NCBI GenBank assembly: GCA_945878115.1 | Contig: CAMDVD010000025.1 | Location: forward strand, 1-48,986 | From: Chitinophaga pinensis | GTDB lineage: Bacteria > Bacteroidota > Bacteroidia > Chitinophagales > Chitinophagaceae | DNA length: 48,986 nt | Reading direction: 5' to 3' | In this document: positions 26,629 through 34,990 of the stretch, piece by piece | Layout of the letters: the number at the start of each line of letters is the position of its first letter | Position numbering within the stretch: the stretch's first letter is position 1 | Notes under the pieces: generated by a model | What the model was told of the DNA's origin: nothing | Databases searched by the model: none | Seen by the model: only the letters and a program-made list of their open reading frames with translations | Position numbers and translations under genes: made by a program

Positions 26629-27003
26629 ATGGAATTAAAATATAAGGAAATAACAGAAAAAATAATTGGTGCATCCTTTGAAGTGTATAACTTTTTGGGT
26701 AATGGATTTCAGGAGCTTATTTATCAACGTGCACTTGCGTATGAAATGCGGAAAAATGGATTGTCTTTTGCGAGAGAACAAGAGCAACCAATTTTTTATA
26801 AAGAACTAGAAGAACCCATTGGGACGAGGCGAGCTGATTTTTTAGTGGAAGGTAAAGTATTAGTCGAGTTGAAGGCGGTATTCATTTTAGAAGAAGTACA
26901 TGTTGCACAATTACTCAATTATTTAAGAGCCTATAAAATAGAAATAGGATTGTTAATTAATTTCGGAAGTAAAAAATTAGACTTTAAACGACTCGCATTA
27001 TGA
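26629..27003 (+). CDS. GxxExxY protein (PD-(D/E)XK nuclease-like fold)
   Basis: A 124-residue protein containing the family-defining G-x-x-E-x-x-Y motif as 'GFQELIY' in 'NFLGNGFQELIYQRAL' (~24-39). A nuclease-like core follows, 'RRADFLVEGKVLVELKAV', in which Asp and Glu-x-Lys fit a PD-(D/E)XK active site. The C-terminal 'QLLNYLRAYKIEIGLLINFG' is also typical. Complete length, ATG start. The biological role is unknown. It is flanked upstream (~26572-26610) and downstream (27028-27321) by copies of a sequence containing GATTGCACGGAT and GAATCACGGATAAGG, so the gene is embedded in a repeat family. Confidence 0.9.
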   Translation: MELKYKEITEKIIGASFEVYNFLGNGFQELIYQRALAYEMRKNGLSFAREQEQPIFYKELEEPIGTRRADFLVEGKVLVELKAVFILEEVHVAQLLNYLRAYKIEIGLLINFGSKKLDFKRLAL

Positions 27004-27027
27004 TACTGTAATTTCATCTGTGTCTAC

Positions 27028-27127
27028 TTCTTTATCCTCTTCATCCGTGATGCAGACAATGAGTTGGAATCACGGATAAGGATGATTGCACAGTTTGCAC
27101 GGATAATACAGCGCCTTAAAGGACTTT
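27028..27127 (+). repeat. ~100-bp duplicated hairpin unit, copy a
   Basis: Runs from TTCTTTATCCTCTTCATC to CTTAAAGGACTTT and recurs at 27222-27321 with about 90% identity by eye. It contains TCCGTGAT paired with ATCACGGA and ends in GCACGGATAATACAGCG. Confidence 0.75.
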
Positions 27128-27131
27128 AGTA

Positions 27132-27247
27132 ATGAAACTTTATTTTGCCCAATCCTTACCATATTCTTTATCCTCTTCATCTGTGATTCATGAAACTTTA
27201 TTTTGCTCAATCCTTACCATATTCTTTATCCTCTTCATCTGTGATTC
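27132..27247 (+). repeat. 58-bp tandem duplication
   Basis: Two consecutive copies (27132-27189 and 27190-27247) of a unit starting ATGAAACTTTATTTTGC and ending TCATCTGTGATTC, differing at one or two bases. It bridges into copy b of the ~100-bp unit. Confidence 0.8.
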
Positions 27248-27321
27248 AGACAAAGAGTTAGAATCACGGATAAGGATGATTACACGGATTGCACGGATAA
27301 TACAGCGTCTTAGAGGACTTT
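27222..27321 (+). repeat. ~100-bp duplicated hairpin unit, copy b
   Basis: Second copy of 27028-27127, offset by 194 bases. The hairpin arms near GTGATTC and GAATCAC are kept, and the 3' part reads GATTACACGGATTGCACGG. Confidence 0.75.
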
Positions 27322-27488
27322 TACTCTCCGCGGAGTCTCCGCCTCGGGACTCCGCGGAGTGATTGTATACAAATGTTCTCTGTCATTTCCCGTAACCCGC
27401 AGTGTGCCTCATAAACCTTTTACTCACAGACTGGATTACTGCAGAGGACACAACTGCGGAGAATGGGAAAAAATTACAAATACAAAAT
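27320..27488 (+). repeat. 169-bp tandem duplication, unit I
   Basis: Unit I starts with a GC-rich inverted repeat CTCCGCGGAGTC/GACTCCGCGGAG (27326-27337 and 27348-27359, 10-base loop) and ends with palindromic repeat copy C (27397-27459). Unit II follows directly. Confidence 0.85.
27397..27459. repeat. Palindromic repeat, copy C
   Basis: CCGCAGTGTGCCTC and GAGGACACAACTGCGG arms, the reverse orientation of copy B (23093-23155), inside duplicated unit I. Confidence 0.75.
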
Positions 27489-27650
27489 TTTACTCTCCGC
27501 GGAGTCTCCGCCTCGGGACTCCGCGGGGTGATTGTCTAGAAATGTTCTCTGTCATTTCCCGTAACCCGCAGTGTGCCTCATAAACCTTTTACTCAAAGAC
27601 TGGATTATTGCAGAGGACACAACTGCGGAGATAGGTGATGGGAAAAAATT
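27489..27650 (+). repeat. 169-bp tandem duplication, unit II
   Basis: Repeats unit I, with the GC-rich palindrome (27495-27506 and 27517-27528, one mismatch in the last arm) and palindromic repeat copy D. A small insertion (ATAGGTGAT region) marks its end. Confidence 0.85.
27566..27628. repeat. Palindromic repeat, copy D
   Basis: CCGCAGTGTGCCTC and GAGGACACAACTGCGG arms, same orientation as copy C, inside duplicated unit II. Confidence 0.75.
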
Positions 27651-27739
27651 CCAAATACAAAATTCCAAATTCACAATCGAAACTAATAACCCAACCGAAT
27701 TTTTTAATTAATCCGCCAAAAATAAATACATCTTCAAAC

Positions 27740-28126
27740 CTATTGTTTTCGATACATAGAGCACATCACTAAAAACCAAGCAACTATAAAACAAACACCG
27801 CCTATTGGTGTCATTATGCCTAAGCCTGTTACGCCAATTTGCCCTTGACTCTTGAGATAACAAAGGGCATATATAGATCCTGAAAACAAAAGAATGCCAC
27901 AAGAAAAAAGAAGATAAACCCATTTACTGATAGTCGTAGTTTCTTTCATATACATACCTACAAATAACAAAGCAAAGCTGTGGTACATTTGATATCGTAC
28001 ACCTGTTTCAAAACTGGAAAGTACATCCGGGGCAAAAATGGTTTTTAAATAATGCGCACCAAAGGCACCGAATATAACACCGAGCATCGCAAAGAGAGCC
28101 GCAGTGAAAATAGAGATTTTAGACAT
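27740..28126 (-). CDS. DUF423 family small membrane protein
   Basis: 128 residues with four hydrophobic segments (~7-27, ~45-62, ~68-88, ~100-122). The N-terminal 'FGAFGAHYLK' and 'GVRYQMYHSFALL' are hallmarks of DUF423. The function of the family is unknown. It is translated from the same strand as aroK and overlaps its 3' end by 8 bases, implying an aroK-DUF423 operon. Confidence 0.92.
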   Translation of the reverse strand: MSKISIFTAALFAMLGVIFGAFGAHYLKTIFAPDVLSSFETGVRYQMYHSFALLFVGMYMKETTTISKWVYLLFSCGILLFSGSIYALCYLKSQGQIGVTGLGIMTPIGGVCFIVAWFLVMCSMYRKQ

Positions 28127-28628
28127 AGCTTTTTATTTTGTTCGCAAAAGTAATTTCATCCATGCACTCCATGTCGATTATTTCTGTGGCTTGTTTGTAA
28201 ATGGCTTCTCGAGATACAAATAGGGTTTTGAGTTCTTGCTTGAAATTGTCTGGAGATATGGTTTTTAACAATGGACGTGTTTCTTTTTCCAATAATAATC
28301 GGTTCTCTAGAATAGAAAAAGGTACTTGTAAATAGAATACTGTTCCTATTTTTTTCATCCACTCTAGATTGTCTGCAAAGCAAGGTGTACCACCACCACA
28401 AGCCAATAGCATGTTTGAATTTTGGATTGTCAAACTATGCAAATATTCCTTTTCAATTTGTCTAAAATTGGTTTCGCCCTTCTCAGCAAATAAGTTTGCA
28501 ATACTGCATTGCTCTTCGCTTTCTATCCATTCATCCAAATCAAAAGATAGAATGCCTGTAGCAATGGATAATTTCTTTGCCCAAAAACTTTTGCCACAAC
28601 CCATAAATCCTGTAAGGAAAAAACGCAT
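28119..28628 (-). CDS. aroK: Shikimate kinase
   Basis: Phosphorylates shikimate with ATP in chorismate synthesis. 169 residues, normal length. Seen: Walker A 'GFMGCGKS' (7-14), the substrate-binding 'FDLDEWIE' Asp, 'ETNFRQIEKEYL' with the conserved Arg, 'LACGGGTPC' shikimate-binding glycines and the lid 'EKETRPLLK' Arg. The gene lies away from other aromatic-pathway genes and overlaps the DUF423 gene by 8 bases. It diverges from the RsmF-like gene across a 51-base spacer. Confidence 0.95.
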   Translation of the reverse strand: MRFFLTGFMGCGKSFWAKKLSIATGILSFDLDEWIESEEQCSIANLFAEKGETNFRQIEKEYLHSLTIQNSNMLLACGGGTPCFADNLEWMKKIGTVFYLQVPFSILENRLLLEKETRPLLKTISPDNFKQELKTLFVSREAIYKQATEIIDMECMDEITFANKIKSYV

Positions 28629-28679
28629 CTTTGTCTTATTATTTCGACTAAAATAATACTTACCCTTAAAACTACCTAA

Positions 28680-30038
28680 TTGGCATTTAATATACCGCCC
28701 GAATTACTGCAAACTATTCCTTTATCAGATTCTTTTGATGAACCAGCTTTTTTACTTGCCCAACAGCAAGATCCTATCACTTCTATCCGTTTGAACCCAA
28801 AGAAATATTCGCCCATTTTTGAACAAGAAGCAAATGTACCTTGGAGTATATATGGCAAGTATTTACGCGAACGTCCTGTGTTTACTGCTGATCCATTATT
28901 GCATGCTGGTTGTTATTATGTACAAGAAGCATCTTCTATGTTTTTAGAATATGCATTGAAACAATGTGTAAACTTTTCGCAAACGCAAATTGCTTTGGAT
29001 TTATGTGGCGCACCCGGCGGAAAAAGTACTTTGTTGGCTTCTTTATTATCCGAAGAATCTTTGTTGATATCCAATGAAGTGATACAAAACAGAGCTACCA
29101 TTTTAAATGAAAATATTTGCAAATGGGGTTATCAAAATACGTGGGTCAGTAACAGTGATCCCAAACATTTTGCATCCTTAAAAAATGAGTTTAATATCTT
29201 ATTGATTGATGCGCCATGTTCTGGTTCTGGACTTTTTAGAAAACTGCCCAATTATTGCCACGATTGGAATATGGATAATGTCAACCTCTGCGCACAGCGT
29301 CAGAAGCGCATCTTGCACGACAGTTATGAATGTTTGGCACAAGATGGTATTTTGGTTTATATGACTTGTTCTTTTAGTCAACAAGAAAATGAAGATATAG
29401 TGGATTATATTTTAGACTCCATGGCAGTAGAATCCATTACCTTTTCATTACCTGAAAATTGGGGAATTACGGAAACGATAAGTGAGAAGAAAAAAGGATA
29501 TGGCTATCGTTTTTACCCTCATTTGTTGCAAGGGGAAGGCTTCTTTATTGCTTGTTTCAAAAAGTTGGATGGGCAAAAAGTGGAGCCCAAATTGCCTTCA
29601 AAAAAGTTGAAACTTAAACATCTTTCGCTAGCAGAATTTGTAGATGTCGAAAACGGAACTGTGGTAGAACAGCAAGAGAATTTATTGTTTATCAAAGAAG
29701 AGCATATTGCCTATATGCAAGCCTTTTCCAAACCCATTAAATTGATTAAAAAAGGAATAAGATTGGGTAAGGTCATTCGGAATGAACTATTACCAGATCA
29801 TGAATTGGCATTATTTGTTGGCAATATTTTTCAAACCAATATATTGCATCTGAACAAAGAACAAGCGATTGCTTATTTGAAAAAAGAGAATGTTATTTTC
29901 CCTGAAATTCCTAAAGGATGGGCTTTAGTACAGTATGAAGGCATTGCATTGGGATGGATAAAAAACATTGGAAGTCGCATGAATAATTACTATCCCGCGA
30001 ACTATCGTATTTTAAATCAAAACATTTTGCCCTCTTGA
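28680..30038 (+). CDS. RsmF-like 16S rRNA cytosine-C5 methyltransferase (NOL1/NOP2/Sun family)
   Basis: A SAM-dependent RNA m5C methyltransferase of 452 residues. The catalytic domain shows 'QEASSMFLEYAL', motif I 'LDLCGAPGGKST' (107-116), motif IV 'LIDAPCSGSG' with Cys180, and motif VI 'MTCSFSQQENE' with nucleophile Cys230. The C-terminal third (~290-452) fits the PUA-like/RNA-binding region of RsmF relatives. The start is TTG 28680: an in-frame TAA is the immediately preceding codon and no ATG occurs until well into the catalytic domain. The exact target base (for example C1407) cannot be told from sequence. Confidence 0.9.
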   Translation: MAFNIPPELLQTIPLSDSFDEPAFLLAQQQDPITSIRLNPKKYSPIFEQEANVPWSIYGKYLRERPVFTADPLLHAGCYYVQEASSMFLEYALKQCVNFSQTQIALDLCGAPGGKSTLLASLLSEESLLISNEVIQNRATILNENICKWGYQNTWVSNSDPKHFASLKNEFNILLIDAPCSGSGLFRKLPNYCHDWNMDNVNLCAQRQKRILHDSYECLAQDGILVYMTCSFSQQENEDIVDYILDSMAVESITFSLPENWGITETISEKKKGYGYRFYPHLLQGEGFFIACFKKLDGQKVEPKLPSKKLKLKHLSLAEFVDVENGTVVEQQENLLFIKEEHIAYMQAFSKPIKLIKKGIRLGKVIRNELLPDHELALFVGNIFQTNILHLNKEQAIAYLKKENVIFPEIPKGWALVQYEGIALGWIKNIGSRMNNYYPANYRILNQNILPS

Positions 30039-30070
30039 TAAAAAACAGCAAATTTGCATGTATATAGTTC

Positions 30071-31636
30071 ATGAAATCGCTTTACCTTTTCTTCTTATTT
30101 CTTCTATTTTTTGCTCAGGCAGGAAATGCTAAAAGGATAGTGCATGTTAAAAATGAAAAGCCATATATTATCCATTCCGTAAACAATGGGGAGTCGATAG
30201 CGCAACTTGCCGGTTTGTATGGATTGAAGTCAGACATGCTTGCGCAATTTAATGGTATGCCATTGTATACTGTATTAAAGGTTGGAGAAATGATAGATAT
30301 TCCTTTAATCGCAAATAATTTTTTTATAGAGGATAGGGTATCTGGAAATAGTGACTTTGAGCCAGTTTATTATGTGGTGCAGGATAGTGACGCCATTCGA
30401 AATATATGTACACAATTTCATATCAAAGAAAATAGCTTTCTAAAATGGAATCATCTCGCGGAGGAAGATAATTTGTCATCGAATGAAGAGGTGATTATTG
30501 GTTGGCTAAAAATATCTAAAGTATACTTGATTTCAGAAAATGTGGTTTTGTATAAAGGCGCGCCAAAAAAGGAACTTGAGAATCGAGTGAAAATTAAAGA
30601 TGCCATCGAGCAAAAAACACTAATCGATACGATTGTTGCTACAGGAGAATTAGTGCAACAAGAGCCTGAAAAAATAGGGACGCAAGTAACTGAAGAAATC
30701 CTTATACCAGAGCTTGCGAAAAATCCATCTGAAGTTAGGATTACGCCTGTTTATGCCAACCATAATAAAATGAATATATCCAAGCCTAGCGAGGAGAATA
30801 TACAAATTAATTCAACAGAGAGCGCAGTGCAAGTAGAAAAAAAAACAACTAAAAAATCAAGGAACCGTATTTCTTTTAGGCATAAACACAAGGCGAATGT
30901 AATGGATTCGTCATTTCAAAACATAGGGTTAACGCCATTGCATGATACCACAGATATAGATTCTCTCTTAGAATCGAATGGTACAACGGAACTAGATTTT
31001 ATTAATTCATTTAAAAACATAAAGCTGGAATATGATACTGTGTTTGCAGAAGATGAAGTGCCAGTAGAAAACAAAGTGGAAGAAATAAAAGAGGTGCAAC
31101 TTCCAGTAATGCAGGCAGAAAGTAAAATACAAGCCAAAGATTCCATAAAGCTTAAACCAAGGGGATTAAAGAAATTGGTTCAGTACACAAAACACTTATT
31201 TTCTTCTGATGATAATTCGGCAAAAGCAAATAAAAAGGTTGTTTCAAAAAGTAGAATTCCAAAACTAAATGATCTTGTGCCAGAACCTGCTCGCCCAGAA
31301 AAAGCATCACCGATTTTAACTGCAAAGTCTGTCGATGAGCCAGTTGTAATGAAAGAAAAAGAGCCACTCATTTTTACAAATGTGGTTACCGGAAAAGCAT
31401 CTGTTTTTTTTGCTGGACCTTCGGAAGGGAAATTTTATGTATTAACCAATATTGCTTTGCCTGGCCAAATGATTAAAATAACCAATATAGAAAATGGGAC
31501 TTCCATTTTGGCGGAAGTATTAGATAAGATTCCACCTACCGATTTGTCGAAAGGTTTAACCTTTAAATTAAGTGACAATGTCAAAATTCCTTTGAAACAA
31601 AAAAACAATTCCTTTCAAGTGTTGGTGAATTATTAA
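30071..31636 (+). CDS. Exported LysM protein with C-terminal double-psi-barrel-like domain
   Basis: 521 residues. The signal peptide ends near 'FAQAGNA' (~20). A LysM module at ~33-78 has 'IIHSVNNGESIAQLAGLYG' and 'VLKVGEMIDIP', and a second, more degenerate one lies at ~95-145. A long acidic/lysine-rich disordered linker (~190-420) follows. The last ~90 residues, with 'TGKASVFFAGPSEGKFYVL' and 'ILAEVLDKIPPTDLSKG', resemble the RlpA-like double-psi beta-barrel. This suggests a peptidoglycan-binding envelope protein. It starts 32 bases after the methyltransferase gene and may be cotranscribed. Confidence 0.8.
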   Translation: MKSLYLFFLFLLFFAQAGNAKRIVHVKNEKPYIIHSVNNGESIAQLAGLYGLKSDMLAQFNGMPLYTVLKVGEMIDIPLIANNFFIEDRVSGNSDFEPVYYVVQDSDAIRNICTQFHIKENSFLKWNHLAEEDNLSSNEEVIIGWLKISKVYLISENVVLYKGAPKKELENRVKIKDAIEQKTLIDTIVATGELVQQEPEKIGTQVTEEILIPELAKNPSEVRITPVYANHNKMNISKPSEENIQINSTESAVQVEKKTTKKSRNRISFRHKHKANVMDSSFQNIGLTPLHDTTDIDSLLESNGTTELDFINSFKNIKLEYDTVFAEDEVPVENKVEEIKEVQLPVMQAESKIQAKDSIKLKPRGLKKLVQYTKHLFSSDDNSAKANKKVVSKSRIPKLNDLVPEPARPEKASPILTAKSVDEPVVMKEKEPLIFTNVVTGKASVFFAGPSEGKFYVLTNIALPGQMIKITNIENGTSILAEVLDKIPPTDLSKGLTFKLSDNVKIPLKQKNNSFQVLVNY

Positions 31637-31676
31637 TCGCTTTTTACTATTTTAGACGCCTGCTTTATATAATGAT

Positions 31677-32705
31677 ATGAAAATACTAGTTATTCGATTT
31701 TCTTCTATTGGAGATATAGTTTTGACCACGCCAATTATTCGTTGTCTCAAAAATCAAATTCCGAATGTAGAAGTGCATTTTTTGACGAAACGGAAATTTG
31801 AAAACGTATTGCAGTTTAATCCTTACATCCATAAGATACATCTTATAGAAAATGACGCACAGCCCATCATGCTTGAACTATTGAAAGAGAAGTTTGACTA
31901 TGTGATTGACCTCCATAAGAATTTAAGAACAAAATATATAAAGGTTTTATTACACCAGGCATTTAATAGTCAAGTTCAAACGAGGTCTTTCGATAAATTG
32001 AATATTAGAAAATGGCTGTTAACCAATTTGAAAATAAATTGGATGCCAGATAAAAGTATCGTGGAAAGATATTTTGCTACAGTAAAAGAATTGGGCGTTA
32101 CCAATGATGGGCAAGGATTGGATTTTTTTGTGGGAGAGGCAAATGAAATAAAGAAGGATGATATTCCAATGAGTCATATGCTTGGCTTTGTAGCCTGTGT
32201 TATTGGCGGTCAACATGAAACTAAAAAAATGCCAGTAGCTATGTGGCAGGCATTTTGTAAAGAGCTAGATTTTCCAATTATATTGCTTGGTGGGAAAGAA
32301 GATGCAGCAGCTGGGGAACAAATTAAAACAGTGGATGCAGTAAAAATATATAATGCTTGTGGTAAATTTTCATTCAATGAAAGTGCGGATATTGTAAGTA
32401 AATCGCGATTTGTCATTACGCACGATACAGGACTCATGCATGTTGCAGCGGCATATAAAAAAGCAATTATTTCTATTTGGGGAAATACAGTTCCGGAATT
32501 TGGGATGTTTCCTTATTATGGATTTAATAATTTAAAAACCAATGTAGCGCCTATGTCTTATTTGATACAAAACAAAAAATTGCACTGTAGACCATGTAGT
32601 AAAATTGGATATAAAAAATGCCCTAAAGGTCATTTTAATTGTATGAATAAATTGTCCATACAAGAAATACTCCTAGTTGCTAATCAATTGAAGAATAAAA
32701 AGTAA
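31677..32705 (+). CDS. Glycosyltransferase family 9 (heptosyltransferase-like)
   Basis: 342 residues, ATG 31677, 40 bases after the LysM gene on the same strand. The N-terminus 'MKILVIRFSSIGDIVLTTPI' and the C-terminal nucleotide-sugar site 'SRFVITHDTGLMHVAAAYKK' are the two signature regions of GT9 enzymes that add heptose or related sugars to lipopolysaccharide core. 'IILLGGKEDAAAGEQI' lies between. It is probably cytoplasmic or membrane-associated; donor and acceptor are unknown. Confidence 0.92.
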   Translation: MKILVIRFSSIGDIVLTTPIIRCLKNQIPNVEVHFLTKRKFENVLQFNPYIHKIHLIENDAQPIMLELLKEKFDYVIDLHKNLRTKYIKVLLHQAFNSQVQTRSFDKLNIRKWLLTNLKINWMPDKSIVERYFATVKELGVTNDGQGLDFFVGEANEIKKDDIPMSHMLGFVACVIGGQHETKKMPVAMWQAFCKELDFPIILLGGKEDAAAGEQIKTVDAVKIYNACGKFSFNESADIVSKSRFVITHDTGLMHVAAAYKKAIISIWGNTVPEFGMFPYYGFNNLKTNVAPMSYLIQNKKLHCRPCSKIGYKKCPKGHFNCMNKLSIQEILLVANQLKNKK

Positions 32706-32747
32706 TTAATGATTCGTGTGAACAGATAAAATAAAATGCATAGCGAA

Positions 32748-33521
32748 CTACCAACTTCCACCCGAACCACCACCACCAAAACTTCCGCCACCGAAACCGC
32801 CAAATCCTCCACCATCAGAGGAACTTCTACCACCAAATCCGCCTCCGCTATTCAACAAGGAACTTAACAGAAATCCGGTACCCATACTTAAGCCACCACC
32901 ACCGCCTCGTCTATTATTTCTTAGTATATAAAATACGATGACGATAATGAGGAGGATTAATTTCCAAAGTTTAAACCCGCCTTTCTTTTTAGGAGCATAT
33001 TGATCTGAATTATATTCCCCTTTCGCCAATGACATTAAAGCATCTGTGCCTTTGTCCAAGCCTTCGTAAAATTTATTTTCTTTGAAGTAAGGATACATCT
33101 CATTCTCCCTTATTTGTTTCGTTGCTAAATCAGGAATGGCACCTTGTAAGCCATAACCAGGAGCAATAAATAATTGTCGAACACCTGGTCCTCCTAAGGG
33201 TTTTAATAATATCACAATGCCATTGTCTTGATCTTTTTGTCCGACTCCCCATTTTTGTCCTAATTCAGTGGCGTATTGAAAAGCTTCCATGCCTTGTAAG
33301 TCGTCCACTATTACAATAACAATTTGATTGGACGTTTGATTGGCAAATGTTTCTAATTTTCTTTCTAATTGTTCTTCTTCGTTGTTGGTAAGAATGCCTG
33401 AACTTGATAAATTATTGACTAATCTATTCGGACTTGGGCGTTCAGGAATTAAAGCGGCTTGCCCGAAGACTTGCAGCGATAGGAATAATAAGAAAAGGAA
33501 ACTATATTTTTTCAACTTCAA
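32748..33521 (-). CDS. TPM-domain membrane protein with glycine-rich C-terminus
   Basis: 257 residues. Signal peptide (~1-21, ending 'QVFGQA'), a TPM domain (~33-170: 'GILTNNEEEQLERKL', 'NGIVILLKPLGGPGVRQLF', 'APGYGLQGAIPD'), one membrane helix (~184-201), then a Gly/Ser-rich tail ending 'FGGGGSGGSW'. TPM proteins of this type are envelope proteins, linked in plants to photosystem II repair and in bacteria to an unknown membrane role. It is the last gene of a lemA-TPM-TPM cluster; 19 bases separate it from the preceding TPM gene. Confidence 0.92.
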   Translation of the reverse strand: MKLKKYSFLFLLFLSLQVFGQAALIPERPSPNRLVNNLSSSGILTNNEEEQLERKLETFANQTSNQIVIVIVDDLQGMEAFQYATELGQKWGVGQKDQDNGIVILLKPLGGPGVRQLFIAPGYGLQGAIPDLATKQIRENEMYPYFKENKFYEGLDKGTDALMSLAKGEYNSDQYAPKKKGGFKLWKLILLIIVIVFYILRNNRRGGGGGLSMGTGFLLSSLLNSGGGFGGRSSSDGGGFGGFGGGSFGGGGSGGSW

Positions 33522-33540
33522 TGGGTATTTAATTTATACT

Positions 33541-33984
33541 TTATTCGTTCTTTCCAAAACTGATGTCATTGCTCAACTCATTGGTATCATTAGTTTGTAA
33601 AGGGAAATGGGATTTTAATTTTTCTCCTGCCATTTCTATTCCTTTTTGCAATCCTTCTGTAAATTCTTGTTTCTTGAAATGATGCAACATGGTATCCCGT
33701 ATTTCATCCCAAAAATTAGTGGGTACTTTTTCATGAATTCCTTTGTCGCCTAGTATTGCAAATTTTTGGTCTTCGATGGATAAATAAAATAACACGCCAT
33801 TTCGCAATGCTGTTTCATGCATCTTCATGCTTTTGAAAAAATCAGCAGCAATATCTAGCACTTCACCTTTACATTTTTTGTCAATATGCACACGAATTTC
33901 ACCAGATGTATTTTTTTCAGCATCAGCAATGGCTTGCACTATGATTTTTTGTTGCGCGGTAGAAAAGAAATTTTTGATATGCAT
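33541..33984 (-). CDS. Short TPM-domain protein
   Basis: 147 residues from ATG 33984; a TTG six bases upstream is less likely. It has one TPM domain ('AIADAEKNTSGEIRVHIDKKC', split: AIADAEKNTSGEIRVH; 'GVLFYLSIEDQKFAILGDKG'; 'FTEGLQKGIEMAGEKL') and no signal peptide or membrane helix. It lies between lemA and the larger TPM gene on the same strand, an arrangement common in Bacteroidota. The biochemical role is not established. Confidence 0.9.
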   Translation of the reverse strand: MHIKNFFSTAQQKIIVQAIADAEKNTSGEIRVHIDKKCKGEVLDIAADFFKSMKMHETALRNGVLFYLSIEDQKFAILGDKGIHEKVPTNFWDEIRDTMLHHFKKQEFTEGLQKGIEMAGEKLKSHFPLQTNDTNELSNDISFGKNE

Positions 33985-34068
33985 GTACAAGAAATAAAAA
34001 TGCTAAGAAGAATCATTATCGGAAATAAGAATCATTCTAAAAAGCAGCGTGAATGAAGGGTTCGTGTT

Positions 34069-34674
34069 CTAATTAGCTTCTTTCATTTTTTTAATGTCTG
34101 GCGCATCTTCTGCACCAGCTTGTGCTTCAAAATAGGCTCGTTTATTGAATCCAAATATTCTTGCCCAAATGTTTTTAGGGAAACGACGGATATAGGTATT
34201 GAAATTTTGTGCAGCATCGTTAAATCTAATTCTTTCCGTAGAGATCCTATTTTCCATTCCTTCATATTGTGTTTGAAAATCTCGGAAAGCTTGAACCGCT
34301 TGTAAATTTGGGTAGTTTTCTGCAACTGCCATCAAACGACCTAATGAAGAACCGAAAGCATTTTGCGCTTTTTCAAATTCGGCCATTTTTTCTGGAGTAA
34401 GGTTATTCGCATCTATTTGAATTCTGGTTGCCTTACTACGTGCTTCCATCACATCGGTTAATGTGCTTTTTTCAAAATCAGCAGCGCTTTGTACTATTTC
34501 AAATAAATTTTTTGTTTTGTCCATACGAGCTTGATAAGCTACACCAACTTGTTTCCATTGAGCTGTTACGCCTTCGTCCATGGTAACCATTGAATTGTAA
34601 GATCCACATCCATTGAATACAGATACCAATAGGATGAATCCGATAATTCCTAAAATAATTGTGCCTTTTTTCAT
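34069..34674 (-). CDS. lemA: LemA family protein
   Basis: 201 residues with a single N-terminal hydrophobic segment and lipobox-like 'FNGCGSYNSM', suggesting membrane or lipoprotein anchoring. The family core is 'TAQWKQVGVAYQARMD', 'LVQ'-like 'LFEIVQSAADFEKSTLTDVMEAR' (in parts), 'LGRLMAVAENYPNLQAVQAF', 'ENRISTERIRFNDAAQNFN' and 'RFPKNIWARIFGF'. It heads the minus-strand lemA-TPM-TPM cluster. LemA function in bacteria is unclear; the conserved linkage suggests a joint envelope role. Confidence 0.95.
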   Translation of the reverse strand: MKKGTIILGIIGFILLVSVFNGCGSYNSMVTMDEGVTAQWKQVGVAYQARMDKTKNLFEIVQSAADFEKSTLTDVMEARSKATRIQIDANNLTPEKMAEFEKAQNAFGSSLGRLMAVAENYPNLQAVQAFRDFQTQYEGMENRISTERIRFNDAAQNFNTYIRRFPKNIWARIFGFNKRAYFEAQAGAEDAPDIKKMKEAN

Positions 34675-34957
34675 TGTTCTAAGTTTGTTTTAAAAATTAA
34701 AAGTAGTTCCTTTTTATGAATTGGAAAGTAATTTATTGAAGTAAGAAGTATATAATCGTCCTCTAGTTTTGAATAGGATCCAATACGGTATTACCAATTC
34801 TTATTGTATCTGATTGGGCCATCCTTATGCAAGTAAAAAAATGAATTTGCGAGAACTCTCCATTATCTCCAATTCTTTCCAGTTTTTGCATGAAATATTT
34901 TTTTTCAAACTGAAAAAGAAAATGAAATAAAAGTTATTAAATATAAAAAACTTATAA
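34675..34957. other. Divergent spacer between lemA and the outer-membrane barrel gene
   Basis: About 280 bases of very AT-rich sequence. Apart from the promoter box at its right end and an imperfect CAGTTTTTG/CAAACTG stem near 34880-34916, I see no gene or strong structure. Confidence 0.5.
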
Positions 34958-34965
34958 TACTTTTG
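34958..34965 (+). promoter_or_regulatory. -7 promoter box for the outer-membrane barrel gene
   Basis: TACTTTTG matches TAnnTTTG. It is followed by a 25-base A-rich leader up to ATG 34991, a pattern expected for a well-expressed Bacteroidota gene. Confidence 0.55.
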
Positions 34966-34990
34966 AGCCATAAACAATTAAAAAATATAT

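Noticed and set aside
27132-27583. Two 74-76-codon frames over the tandem duplications
   Set aside because: They are translations of repeat DNA with no consistent frame between repeat units.
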